The position numbers and the translations under genes are program-made. Source: Schoenoplectus triqueter (taxonomy: Eukaryota; Streptophyta; Magnoliopsida; Poales; Cyperaceae). From it: DNA of 64,000 nt. Shown here piece by piece: positions 49,046-60,130 of the stretch. Within the stretch, counting starts at the first letter, position 1. Each line of letters begins with the position of its first letter. The notes beneath the pieces were generated by a model. That model was not told the origin of the DNA. It searched no databases and was given only the letters and a program-made list of their open reading frames with translations. The stretch covers positions 124,001 to 188,000 of the forward strand of contig CAXKVV010002169.1 in assembly GCA_964058805.1 (NCBI GenBank), read 5' to 3'.

Positions 49046-49812
49046 CGTTCACTAATATATATATACATATAGAGTGAGGCTATGGTGCTTTGTGAAGCAG
49101 AAAACCTTCTGTGTTTCGCCTTCGTATCTCAAATTTGAAAGTTCAAATAACCGATCCAAACCATTGAACATGATCTTCATACTGTAAAATAAGCTGACAA
49201 GTGCAAGTACTATCATTTCTTACCAACTAACATAATGACAAGTGCTCATTTCAAGTAACACACTGATAAATGCTCAATTTCAAGTAACACACTGATAATT
49301 ATTGACAAATGCTCATTTTCGCTTTCAATTACATTTCTGTCACAAACTCACATAATAACAACTGCTCAAGTTCAATTATATTTCTCACATACCAACATAC
49401 TGCCAATTACTAAAATGCCCAATCAAGTTCAAAAAAACTTGCTCATCGTCAGAATATATCAGGCTCAGATATAATAAAATTTAAATCAGTCATCCTCACA
49501 CTGTCACACAACAAAGTCTAGCAAAATCACACACAATAAGAGAAAAAAAAGCAAGAGCAGGACCTGGTTATAGAGAGAGAAAGAGACAGTAAGAGAAAAA
49601 TCGAAGAGTGAATCAGACAGTAAGAGAAACTCAAATAGTAAGAAAAAAAATTATCTTTCTAGTTCTGTCTTTCTCTCTCTCTCTCTCTTTTTCTTTCTTT
49701 CTGACTTTGTTCTTAACTTCAACAACACAGGTTACACAATATAAAAGCAACGATTCGATCACCTAGTTTCTGCCTAGTAACGTTGACAGTGCCTCCATCA
49801 ACAACTCGTCAA
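49046..49812. other. Non-coding interval with simple repeats
   Basis: It contains short repeated AAGTAACACACTGATAA and TGACAAATGCTCATTT phrases (49200-49320), then GA-rich and CT-rich microsatellites (49540-49700). No gene seen. Confidence 0.5.
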
Positions 49813-49968
49813 CTATCTCTCAGTCCGGTTGGTCTGTTCCTTCACCTTTCCCTTAGCCCTAGGCATCCGTACTGGAAACTGTGATAGATCGTCGAAGGGA
49901 GGCACCAGTCGCACGCTTAGCCAGGACTTACGCACCAACGGCAAAGGAATGTTGAAAGATCGAGTCAT
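49813..49968 (-). CDS. Hypothetical 51-codon frame
   Basis: The minus-strand ATG at 49966-49968 opens MTRSFNIPLPLVRKSWLSVR, goes through FDDLSQFPVRMPRAKGK, and ends in a basic tail before TAG. It is locally GC-rich, and the DNA upstream (50000-50200) is the CT-rich (minus strand) type seen in plant 5' leaders. I recognise no family, and it may be a first exon or chance. Confidence 0.25.
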   Translation of the reverse strand: MTRSFNIPLPLVRKSWLSVRLVPPFDDLSQFPVRMPRAKGKVKEQTNRTER

Positions 49969-50395
49969 GTTTTATCACTTATAAGAGAGAGAGGAGATTG
50001 GCTGATCGAGACAGCCAAAGAGTAGGTCGAAGGTGTCAGAGAAGATCTGCTGAGCGAGAAAGGGAGAGAGGAGAGTGGCTGAGCGAGACAGAAGAGATTA
50101 AGAGATTAGGGTTTGGTTTCTGCGACAAGAAAAGAGGAGAGCGAGCGGTGAAAAAGACGAGAGTGAGGGTATTAGGTGAGTGAGAGACGCATGCAGGTGT
50201 TGCGGTATTAGGTGGGTTAGGGTTTTCTCCAGTTTTTGTACACTGAAATCGACAGAATAGTAGTCGGGTAGAATTCTAAACGAAACTAATGAAATTGAGG
50301 AAACGAAACAGAACTATTTCGTTGATTGTTCCGCTCTGTGAACGAAACGTATGTTATTTTCGTTAATCGTTTCATCACTGAAACGAAAAGGAAAT

Positions 50396-50440
50396 GTTTG
50401 ACTGTTCCGTTTCGTTAGCCACGAAACGGAACAGTCAAAC
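50396..50440. repeat. Perfect 20-bp inverted repeat with 5-bp loop
   Basis: GTTTGACTGTTCCGTTTCGT, loop TAGCC, then ACGAAACGGAACAGTCAAAC. The arms are exact reverse complements. The preceding 120 bp has further GAAACGAAA/TTTCGTT motifs. Confidence 0.95.
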
Positions 50441-51590
50441 GGGATATGTTGACAGCCCTACTTAGACTGAAGGCATCTCTTGTAAACAAATGGAAGAATG
50501 GTACAGGTTGGACGGTACTTGCTGTGGTACGGCCTTTGTTTAGTAGTGTGGCCCACTGTAATTATACTCGGTTTCATATATTTCACTTTATTTTTTTAGG
50601 ACGTGTTTGTTTCCTTATGTGTTGCACGAATGTATTATAATATCGGATACCAATATTATATCGGATACGGTGCACGAATGTATATAATACAGGATATGAG
50701 TAATAAGTGAAAGGACTGTCGACCAAATCTAGCAAAATTTCGAAACAGCAAACAAGGAAAAACGTTAATGTCTTTTTATTTGACTAATTTTCCTTTCACA
50801 TATTAATCGTTGTTGGTTTTAAATCCTGCAATGAAATTGGCCAAAATTCAACCGTAAAATATATTGGATTTTGGAACGTCTAAAATTCAATATATAAAGT
50901 TTGGACTACGTGTCATATGATTAAATATATTAAATATTATCATTAGATATTTTTTAAGTAATATCAGGACATACCAAATAAATGTGATTAATAAGATATG
51001 ACATGATACATATTTCACCAAGATTTAGATACTAATTTATATATAACTAAAGTTAATTTAATTATAATTATTGATTGACTGATAATAATTAATTTAATTA
51101 TTATAAGTATTAAATCTGAGCTAATATATAGTTAATAATGTCATGGATTCAACATAAAGTGAGTATGAATTTTCTCAGATTAATTCAAAGTGAGAACGGG
51201 ATGAAATTCTCTAGTCATGTTCAACTAGATTTTAGACCTTGATGTGCTCAGAATTTGGAAAAACCCAAAATAGGAAAATTGTAGATATTTTTTTAAACAC
51301 AATTTGAATCAACTAATTTGGGCATTATCTGAGAAAGTTATGGCTAAAATAATCAATAGTGTGCAACAGTTATTTTTGGCAGATTTGTTTCCTGATTTAG
51401 CTCAAAACTTTCTAAAAAGGTGTGATCACCTGTAGAAGACTAATGGAAAGGTGTGCCACATTTTTGGTTATTTTTGAAATATGAACACGTCGAAAGTTGT
51501 GCTATTTTGAGCCTCCTATACATATATTTGAGGATTGGGTCTCGAAGCCTTACAGTGATAACGTGTTTTATCTTTTGCACTAAACTCTAC
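50441..51590. other. Non-coding interval
   Basis: No gene seen. The GATACxxTATTATATCGGATAC area (50640-50690) has a short degenerate repeat. 51150-51590 has the AT-rich, low-complexity feel of an old LTR fragment, but I find no paired end. Confidence 0.4.
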
Positions 51591-52034
51591 GGGTGTGTTT
51601 GGATGGTGAAAGAATTAGTGAAATAATAGCACTATTTGGGTTAATTGAGAATAATGTGAGGTTAGTGATATCTCGAAAAATATGTCAACTGTGCTAATTT
51701 GTACTATTTCGGGTTAGTAAAATGTTATTTGGATAGTAACTTGAAAACAGTGGAGAGAATAGTTAAAATAATTAATTATCTTTTAGTATTTTATTTAATA
51801 ATTAATATTATATAATACTACTACATACTAATATAAAAGAAAAAAAATATTTTTTTATTATTTTCACTACCCTCATGGACGCTAATCCGCTGACCCAACG
51901 TTTTCTATGGGTTAGCAGATTAATATTGTTCTGATGCTATTCTCGATTTTAATTTTTTATTTAGATAGTTGCTAATCCGATAACAGTACTTTTATTCTCA
52001 AAATAATGCTATTCTACACTATCTAAACACACCC
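51591..52034. mobile_element. MITE, GGGTGTGTTTGG family, TSD TAC
   Basis: The left end is GGGTGTGTTTGGATGG and the right end, reverse-complemented, GGGTGTGTTTAGATAG. TAC lies on both sides (51588-51590 and 52035-52037). 444 bp, non-coding. The 3-bp duplication and GGG...CCC ends fit a PIF/Harbinger-like or CACTA-like MITE; the superfamily is unproven. Confidence 0.8.
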
Positions 52035-52934
52035 TACAATATCCTGCACCATTAAAGTTGATACTCACCACTTTTATTCGTAACTTGAGATAGAAAAAAA
52101 AAAGTCTACAAGTTTCTTGAAAAGACTTGAAAGTAGCTCAATTCGTGAGATTGTGAGGAGAAAAACAAGGCAAGGAACATGAAAACCAAAGTAAATTAAA
52201 TGTCCTTGAACATCTTTCTCTCCACAACAATCTATGCTATCAAAGAAATCTCCCTGATTTTCTTATTTAATTTTTTGTCGGTAACTAATGTTATAAAGTT
52301 ATTGTTGTACTGCACAATCAAAATAGATGTCCACTCGACTTTCATTCTCTTCTACACATCACACAAAAATTAACTATACTCCATCGCCTTTTCATCAGAT
52401 TATCAATCCTTACGAGTTTGTTGAGTATCACTAACCATGCAAGCTTGAGCCTAAGTGGGACATTAAGAGATCAAATCCTATGAAACTTTCATTAGAAATT
52501 TATTATGATATTCAAATTCGAAAACGAGAATACAATCATAGATAATAGATTATTACAATACCCACTAGATTATGTGGAATTGTCTTAAGAAAAGAAGAAA
52601 GGAACACACCAATACAGTTTTTCTCACAAATACAATTACAATGCTTCAGAGAGCTTATTGTGGTGTCATAGACTGAGATAGAAACATCACCACATCAAAC
52701 TTACACTAAATTACAGTCCTTTTATATTTTTGGATACATAGAAAAGTAGTTCTAGAAGCCAGCATTTATTGATTAGAAGCTTCCGTAAAAATATCGGCAA
52801 TTCCATCTAGAACGAGGGAAGAGTCCCCGACTACCGTCGTTGCCACTGCCACCACCGCTGCCTGACCAAAAGCTACTAAAATCTTTTTTAAAGTGCCATG
52901 TTCCTGCAGTGAACAATATAAAAGGTTATCGCCT
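52035..52934. other. Non-coding interval, possible LTR remnant
   Basis: No coding frame of note. TGTTGAGTATCACTAACC near 52419 and the TATA-like minus-strand region near 52725 suggest an old Copia-type LTR, but no second copy or primer site is in the window. Confidence 0.3.
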
Positions 52935-53225
52935 GTCATGCAATCGTGTGTATGTAAATGATCGTCATGAACCGTTCAAAATGATTTTTATTATGAAAAA
53001 TTAGTTGAAGACTAAATTTTTTTACTATTTTTAAAAAACCACTTCTTTTGAACGGCTCATAATAATTAAATCAAGTGATTTTCAAACTATCTTAAAAAAT
53101 AAAAAATAAATAAAATTTGGCTTTCAACAAAATTTTTATATGTGAATTATTTTGAATGGTTCAGATCAATCATTTCGACACGATCCATAGCAAAGAGGCA
53201 ATCTGTACTATACATAGCATCATAC
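52935..53225. mobile_element. Foldback MITE 5 (related to MITE 1)
   Basis: GAACCGTTCAAAATGATTTT on the left pairs with the reverse complement of AATTATTTTGAATGGTTC. The centre, near AACGGCTCATAATAATTAAA, shares the TCATAATAATTAAATCAA block with MITE 1. The right edge has CTATACATAGCATCATACC. Confidence 0.7.
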
Positions 53226-53234
53226 CATAACTAT

Positions 53235-53410
53235 ATATATAGCGTGAGCTGACCTTTCATGTGTTTAATTCAAAAAGTACATCAAATTATCTCTAAATTT
53301 TGATTTATCACGCTCATTAAATTCTTCATATTAAAAACCTTATGGGATACAAAAATTTAGAGATGATTTGATATATTTTTGGTTTCAGCTCACGTACGAC
53401 CTATGTGAAC
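53235..53410. mobile_element. Short foldback MITE 6
   Basis: TGAGCTGA...CATCAAATTATCTCTAAATTTTG pairs with the reverse complement of AAATTTAGAGATGATTTGAT...TCAGCTCA, giving a hairpin of about 80-bp arms. Confidence 0.7.
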
Positions 53411-53524
53411 TCAATCTCATAGTATCTTTACTCAATATATATATCATGTTTAATGGTTTAGATTAGTAGTTCGACTTTTAAAATCAAAATATGAACACAA
53501 CAAGAGGTTTTGTATTTCTTGAGC

Positions 53525-53925
53525 TGTGACACTATGCATAGCACGAACTGCTCTTATGATATGAATTAGTTTCTTTATTTTTAAAGTCTAATTGGTTGAT
53601 CTGAACCACTCAAAATGAGTTTCATATGAACATCTAATTGTAGATCAAAATTTTATATTTTTTATATAGTTAAAAAATTACTTAATTTAATTATTATGAG
53701 CCATCGAAAGAAATAATTTTCTAACTATCTAAAAAATAATAAAAAAACTCTAATATTTGTGAGGCATCCAAAATAAATTTTTTAACTATCTAAAAAAATA
53801 TAAAATTTAATTTACAACTAGATATTCATATAAAAATCATTTTAACTGATTTAAATTGATCATTTATATTTTGAAAATAAAGAACTAGTCAATAGCACAC
53901 ACAGATTATCTGAAATATGTCACGC
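53525..53925. mobile_element. Foldback MITE 7 (related to MITE 1)
   Basis: CTATGCATAGCAC, TTGATCTGAACCACTCAAAA and CATCTAATTGTAGATCAAAA on the left pair imperfectly with the right half (TAATTTACAACTAGATATTC, TTTAACTGATTTAAATTG). It contains the TTTAATTATTATGAGCCAT centre typical of MITE 1. Confidence 0.7.
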
Positions 53926-54036
53926 TGGACTGGATTCGATTTCTAATAAAAGATGAAATGACATTTTATTGGTACGTGTAGCTAGCTTGCTAGTATGCTA
54001 ACTTCTTTTAGTACCCTCAACTGCTATAAAGCTAAC

Positions 54037-54134
54037 CTTGATATGTTTGCCCTTTTCCTCGGCCAAGATTGTGAGCTGCTTTTTAAAGGCATCATGCTTT
54101 TTCTCAAGTATCCTTACGAAGTACGGATGAACTT
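54037..54134 (-). pseudogene. Exon-like fragment of an unidentified gene
   Basis: On the minus strand it is bounded by TTTTGCAG (acceptor) and CAAG/GTTAGC (donor). One frame reads VHPYFVRILEKKHDAFKKQL and continues with TILAEEKGKHIK, a charged helical sequence unlike the transposons around it. I do not recognise the protein. It could be a host exon, a captured fragment or a relic. Confidence 0.4.
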
Positions 54135-54172
54135 CTGCAAAAGGTCATGCTTAGTGATATACATGAACTTTC

Positions 54173-54324
54173 ACGAAATGAATTTTAAGATAATACATAT
54201 AAAAGCTGATGATGCTTGATGCTCTTTTTTGTAACTCCACAATTTTATACGAAATGAATTTTAAGATAATACATATAAAAGCTGATGATGCTTGATGCTC
54301 TTTTTTGTAACTCCACAATTTTAT
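54173..54324. repeat. 76-bp tandem duplication
   Basis: The unit starting ACGAAATGAATTTTAAGATA occurs twice back to back (54173-54248, 54249-54324) with no difference that I can see. Confidence 0.9.
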
Positions 54325-54549
54325 TTATGGAACATCTTTTTTTTTTTCATTTTGGGTCATTTTTATGCGCATTCAAAAATTATCATATATACATCCAAAT
54401 GTAAAGCTACATCTTTAACTTTAAAAGGTATTTCATTTTTTTACCGGACAGTAAATATTTAATATTTAAAATTAGTATTCCCTATTCCACCCATCAATCT
54501 CTTCTCATATTTTTTTATATCCTTTAATGGCCCTCCGAATATATATATT
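54325..54549. other. Non-coding interval left of CACTA-2
   Basis: AT-rich, no gene seen; it ends with the ATT target duplication (54547-54549). Confidence 0.5.
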
Positions 54550-55191
54550 CACTACAACAAAACTGATTTTTACTAACATTGATTTACTAATTATTTTTAA
54601 AGAAAACCGTTAGGAAATTTGGGCGGTGACATTTTAGTAATTTTTTGAACTATTCTGTAATAGTTATTGAGAGAAAACATAAGAAAAATATATGCTGAAA
54701 AGTGTAAAAAAATATTGTTGGACTTTTCCTAATGTTTTTTTATAAAAATCCGTTAGGAAAATAATATCGCTACCTTTCTTAACGGTTCTTACTAAAAAAC
54801 CATTAGGAAAAACTGGCGCTCATATTTTCTAATAGTTCTTTTAATAGAAATCGTTAGGAGAAGTTATTTTTCTAATAGTTTTTTTATTAAAAACCGTTAG
54901 TATAGGTCGCAGAAACCTAATTTTATCCTCTCCCTCTAGCCCCTTTCTTTCCTCTGGCCGCATGTCTCTCCCTCTCGATTTGCCTCCTTTCATCATTTTC
55001 ATTTCTTTTCTTTCTTCTGGCTCCAGTTTGAGATTCTCTCATTGCTAACTTAATTTGCTGCCTTCTTCGACTTTTCAGCTGCTCTATGAGGTATAATCTC
55101 TTTTCAAATCTTTTTATTTATTATTTTCTCATACATGCATAATAAAATAGATTAATTAGTGAATAATCAATTAGTATTTATATGAAATTGA

Positions 55192-55227
<36 letters not shown>

Positions 55228-55289
55228 TGATAGTATTGTCAAATAGGATCAATTTATCGGAATTTTAAAATAATTTAGGTCGGCATCTG

Positions 55290-55432
55290 TTCAAAATTAA
55301 TTCAAAATTAATTCAAAATTAATTCAAAATTAATTCAAAATTAATTCAAAATTAATTCAAAATTAATTCAAAATTAATTCAAAATTAATTCAAAATTAAT
55401 TCAAAATTAATTCAAAATTAATTCAAAATTAA
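55290..55432. repeat. Minisatellite: 13 copies of an 11-bp unit (TTCAAAATTAA)
   Basis: 143 bp of perfect head-to-tail TTCAAAATTAA units in CACTA-2, ending at TTCAATAG. A shorter AT dinucleotide run lies just upstream (about 55199-55221). Confidence 0.95.
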
Positions 55433-55478
55433 TTCAATAGAAATTAATCTCAAATGGTCCTCATCATTGGAACGGCTC

Positions 55479-56659
55479 GGGTGTGTTTGGATGGCTAAAA
55501 TTAGAGCTATTTTCGAAACAGCGTTACTAATCCGAACAGACACACCATCCAAACATAAAATAAAAATTTTGAACAACTCCGGAGCAGCTCTACTCCACTA
55601 AACCAAAGAAAAGTTAGTTTAGCCGAACAGCAATGTTGCGGGAGTAGCAATAATAATAAAAAAAAAAAATCCACACATTACTTTTATATTCATCCCTCAC
55701 CATACGTTCTCTCGCCACACAATAAACTTTTTTCCTCCACTCACACCTTTAATCTCAGACATTCGATTCTGCTTGGCAAAATCGATGAATCTAATTGCAA
55801 AACCATCTTCTTCGAGGAACGAGCAATAGATTGAGACCCGTTTTGAAGGGGTGTTAAGGTGTGAATACACTGACGAGGCTACGACAGGAATGAGGTTGTG
55901 TGTACGCCGTGCTTGCTATTGTGACAAGAACGACGATGGAACCGAGAGGAAGTCCCTTGGGGTTGGTCGACCTCCAGTTGCGATTTTATCCTTTTTACTG
56001 ATACGATCTGAGCCTTCCTTTATTTCCCTTTTTCTGATTTTGTGCGCTGTTGTGCTATGATAAGAGCCCTTATAATCTTATGTGCGACTAATTGTCTTTA
56101 ATCTATTTTTCTCGAATAAGTGGATTTCATAAGGAATGTGCGAACCTCAAATTTCTGGGTTTTGATTTGGTACTGATATGGTCCAGATGTTAGAACAATC
56201 AGGGGCTGATCGAACAAATGTCTGGGTTTTGACATAACAATTAGGGGAGACTTGTATCCATCCCACTGTTGGTTTAATTGTGAAATAGAAAATTAATTCT
56301 TCAATTTTTTGCTTCAATTGTAAAATGTCAAATTTATCAGTGATGTCTTAAATATCGTAATCAATGAAAATATAACTTATTTTTAGTCATGATAATTAAG
56401 ACATTATATTTCAATATACGGTGCTTCATATACATACAATTAGTCATGATAATTAGAGTCTTGAAAAAAAAAATTTATTCTTTTATTCTTTTCATCTATC
56501 ACTTAAGTTATCATCCAAACAATATTTTACTAACCCGAAATAGTAACTATTATCTCAATTCTCATATTTCCCGAAATATCACTAACCTCACATTATTCTC
56601 AATCACTAAGCCAAAAAACACTATTCTTACACTAATTCTTCCATCATCCAAACATACCC
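55479..56659 (-). mobile_element. Larger member of the GGGTGTGTTTGG MITE family inside CACTA-2
   Basis: The left edge is GGGTGTGTTTGGATGG and the right edge CCATCATCCAAACATACCC. The right 150 bp, reverse-complemented, matches the starts of the MITEs at 51591 and 61337 (AATAATGTGAGGTTAGTGAT). The sequence right of it, TGAATACTTTGTCTCATTTA, also occurs uninterrupted in CACTA-1 near 578, so this is an insertion into CACTA-2. The middle (55780-56080) is less AT-rich, with a 69-codon frame at 55851-56060 that I do not recognise and that may be captured DNA. No clear 3-bp duplication. Confidence 0.65.
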
Positions 56660-56834
56660 TGAATACTTTGTCTCATTTAGAATTAGAAATAGTAACTATT
56701 ATCTCAATTCTCATATTTCCCGAAATATCACTAACCTCACATTATTCTCAATCACTAAACCAAAAAACACTATTCTTACACTAATTCTTCCATCATCCAA
56801 ACATACCCTGAATACTTTGTCTCATTTAGAATTA
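56537..56834. repeat. 149-bp tandem duplication across the MITE/CACTA boundary
   Basis: GAAATAGTAACTATTATCTC recurs 149 bp later (56537 and 56686). Each unit contains the MITE end (CATACCC) plus about 27 bp of CACTA-2 sequence. I see one base difference (AAGCC versus AACC context) between copies. Confidence 0.9.
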
Positions 56835-57591
56835 GTAAAGATATTTTAGTTGCATTCTCGTGTTTAAGAATAATTCGGTACTAATATTACTTTTTTTTTG
56901 CTCCTATAAGTACATACGTACATGTAAATGTATATTGTTTACACTTTTCGTTTTCTTAGGTAAGGTAATGTAAACAGTCCATTGTGAAACAGTCCAGTCG
57001 CCGGCGGTAAATAAAATATAATTGAAGCCCAGCGGTAAGATAATGTAAACAGTCCAGTCGCCAAAGAGAACCGATTAGTTGGGCATGTAATTCGTAACAC
57101 TTGCACACTTCATGGTTTTATACTTGTATAATGGATAATAGATTAACAGTCATACACTGTATATAGCTTTTAATCTTTTGTAAGGTAAGCATAATTTTTC
57201 AATATGCGTGGGCTGAATGCATGCCATCAAACCTTTTTTTAAGTGCACGGTTGCTTCAAGTGAACAAAGTTATTTAAATGCAGCAAATGCAGTATGAATG
57301 GATTCAGGCTTAATGAAGTGAACAAAAGTTATTTGTACCTTTGCATTTGCATTTGCACTTGCATGGAGCTGTTACAACTTTATCAGGCTTAATCAATTCT
57401 AAGACCCATAAACCCTAAACCCTAAGTGACAAATTTTTAGAATTGAATTTTAGTATTGCATGTTTAGTATTAAATTGTTAGTATTGAATTTTTTTAGTAT
57501 TGAATTGTTTTGATTTGGATTGATATTTGATGTTTGTAATTGGTATTTGATGTTTGTAATTGATATTTGATGTTTGTAATTGGTATAGCAG
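56835..57591. other. CACTA-2 non-coding region
   Basis: Contains short local repeats: CAGTCCAGTCGCC twice near 56990-57062, GCATTTGCATTTGCACTTGC near 57340, and TGATATTTGATGTTTGTAAT repeats at 57520-57580. No gene seen. Confidence 0.5.
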
Positions 57592-58810
57592 ATGGCATGC
57601 CAATGGGTGATCAAGTTAACCAATTTTGGAACTACATTTGTATGATTGCAAGCGATCGAGTGCCATGTAACTTACCGGATTGGAGTGATATCCCGAAAAT
57701 TGATAAAGATCTCAAGGATAAGATGTGGGCGGAAATCAAGGTAGTAATGTTGATGATTTTTTTATGAAAATAATTGCATGATTATTTTTGTTTCTTTACC
57801 ATATTTTTTTCTGTTTACAGGGGTTCTGGATTATATCAAGGATGACACGCATAAGAAATCGATACTAAGATATATGGGTGATCGCTGGAGGTCATGAAAA
57901 TCAAGGTTGATCAGCAACTACATAACTAATGCGGATCTTGAGAACCCAAGAGACCCGTGCATTGTGTACAACATCACTCCAAAATAATGGTATGATTTTT
58001 GTGCGCAGAAGAACTACAAAGAGTTTAAGGTGTTAAATAATTTTCTCCCTTATTTTTAATTATTACTTTTAATATTTTGATCTTATAATAACAATGTCAA
58101 ATAACTTTTTAATAGAAAAAAAGTGCAAAAAAGAAGGCAGTGAGAGAGAAAAATATCTACCCGCATAGACTCGGATCGGGTGGATATAAAACTACAACAA
58201 AGAAGTGGAAGGAGGACGAGGTAATTTTGTCTTCTTCATCCTCATCCTCCTCAATTAGCTTAGTATCTGATCCCAGGGGTTATAGATTTTTGAGAGCGAG
58301 AGCAGTAACAGATGAAGAAGGGAGACTTTTTATTCTGTCAGAGGCGATGAGAGGGGTCATTGTATGAGTGGTACGTAATTTAAGAAAGTCATTTTTTTTT
58401 CAAATTAAACTACTTTACAGTTGTTCTCTAGATAATCTAATTATTTTTCATGATAGGAGGAGAACATGCAACGAACTTGTCAATGCTTGTTCCAGTCGGA
58501 GCACTGATGTTCTAAATGCTTTGATTGGGACCTTTGAGTATTCGGGTAGGCTAAGAGGACACCCCGGCTTCATAATTCCATCATTTGTATTTGGCAAAAA
58601 TCCAAAGAGGAGGAGTTCTCATTCTGATTGCTTTATCAAGTCAAAAGTAATTTCTTAATAATTTATATATAATTTTAAAAATATATCAACACTAATATAA
58701 AAAATTTATTTTAAGTTTGAGGAGAAAATGACTAGGAGGGAGCAAGAGACCACCAAACGGGTCGAGACAAAGATCACCAAAAAGGTCACGGCCGACCTCT
58801 CGACAAGGTT
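57592..58810 (+). pseudogene. CACTA-2 Transposase_24-like gene remnants
   Basis: An exon at 57592-57740 (acceptor TATAGCAG, donor AAG/GTAGTA) reads GMPMGDQVNQFWNYICMIAS and WSDIPKIDKDLKDKMWAEIK, resembling the start of the Transposase_24 (Ptta/En/Spm ORF) domain. 57828-58030 continues (LDYIKDDTHKKSILRYMGDR, W) with in-frame TGA and TAA. 58460-58650 has NELVNACSSR and GRLRGHPGFIIPSFVFGK, matching the GRxRGxGxGxxPSxxFG block. 58715-58812 is a charged coiled coil ending in TAG. These proteins bind subterminal repeats in known CACTA elements. Several nonsense codons make this a relic. Confidence 0.7.
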
Positions 58811-59224
58811 AGAGGCCTAGTTCGCGATAAGGTTCAAAATAATGTTCAATTTTAGAAACGTCCTGGTACCTCTTGCTGCCCAAGATTTTGAGTCTCCACG
58901 TCCAACGAACAATTTTTCAGTTCATGAAGACATTCAGGTTATTCATATCCTTCTCTCTTTTTAAAATTTAAATATTTTTAGTTAATTAGGATTTATGTAA
59001 ATATAATAACTAATTTCTATTTCGGGTCTCTATTCCTTGTAAAGTCTTCTTCAACATGCTCAATGGGATGTTCACGTGGTGAAGGGGAGATTTTGCCGAG
59101 GGGGACGGCATGATTCACGGTGCACCTTTGCCGCCGAATAGGATTTCAATCGACTACGTGATGGATGGCTGCTACGAATATAATCTTCCTTATGAGATTT
59201 CCAAGATGACATGTTTGAGTATTA

Positions 59225-60130
59225 AGGGAGAGTGTACTTGGCCATTGATGACGTTATGAAGCTTCTAACAAATGACATGTTGAACGTCTCAATTCTTCAG
59301 ATTTTCTACATGTAATTTTTTTTCAAACCTAATACTTGCTTAATTGAAGAAAAATAACTAATTTGTGATGATACATGTAGAGTTTTAGTAAATCAATGTA
59401 AAATATTTGAAGTCACCAATTATGGTTATCCAATCTGATTTCACATCAGCAATAAGATAGGTTGCTGTGTGTAAAAAAAATATTTCTTATTCTTACCATA
59501 TGTTGAGGGGTAAGAAATAATTTTTTTCAAGGAATTTTAATTTCTATTTTTTTTTTTCTAAAATTTAAATATAAATTGTAGGACTCATTGGATTCACCTT
59601 GTTATCAATATCTCTAATGAATGTGTTTATGTCCTGAATCTCGTGAATCACGACATAAATGGGTTGCGAATTCAGAATTTACTAAATACGTAAGTTGTTT
59701 CATTTTTAAAATATAAATTATTTATAAAACTAACTTATATTTAATAAGATAATTAAACTTATAGGGTATTAAGATATTATTGGATGATAAATAATAATAA
59801 GAAAAAGAACGCTCAATTCAGCTATTTCATAAGAACAATATAAATTGTGCACCTAATACTATCATAATAAAATTGGTTATAATTATGTGATGACTTCTAT
59901 AATTTTTTAGAGTCCAATGCAATCCGATGGTAAGGAATATGATTATTATGTCATGAGATTAATACATGACATAATCATAAATCACAATGAGTCAAAATTA
60001 TTAACTGAGGTATGAAAAATTTATAATTTTCAATTATATATATATATAATTCAAATTACTAATTATTCCTTTGAATAGTGCTTCGAGCCGGGTCTAGCGC
60101 CATACACACAAGATTTAATCAATGAGGTAA
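59225..60130 (+). pseudogene. CACTA-2 Ulp1-like peptidase remnants, catalytic Cys lost
   Basis: Segments: about 59230-59310 (YLAIDDVMKLLTNDMLNVSI, the region before the catalytic His). 59582-59689 carries HWIHLVINISNECVYVLNLV, with the catalytic-His block, between TTGTAG and GTAAGT. 59911-60009 (99 nt) carries KEYDYYVMRLIHDIII, where the Cys of the E-C-G-Y-Y-V-M-R block is Tyr. 60079 to about 60130 carries PGLAPYTQDLINEV. C48 peptidases cut SUMO-like links; with the nucleophile gone this one would be inactive even if expressed. Confidence 0.75.

Noticed and set aside
52419..52934. A Copia LTR (TGTTGAGTATCACTAACC start, TATA-like region)
   Set aside because: No second copy, primer site or target duplication could be found in the window, so it is listed only as an uncertain interval.
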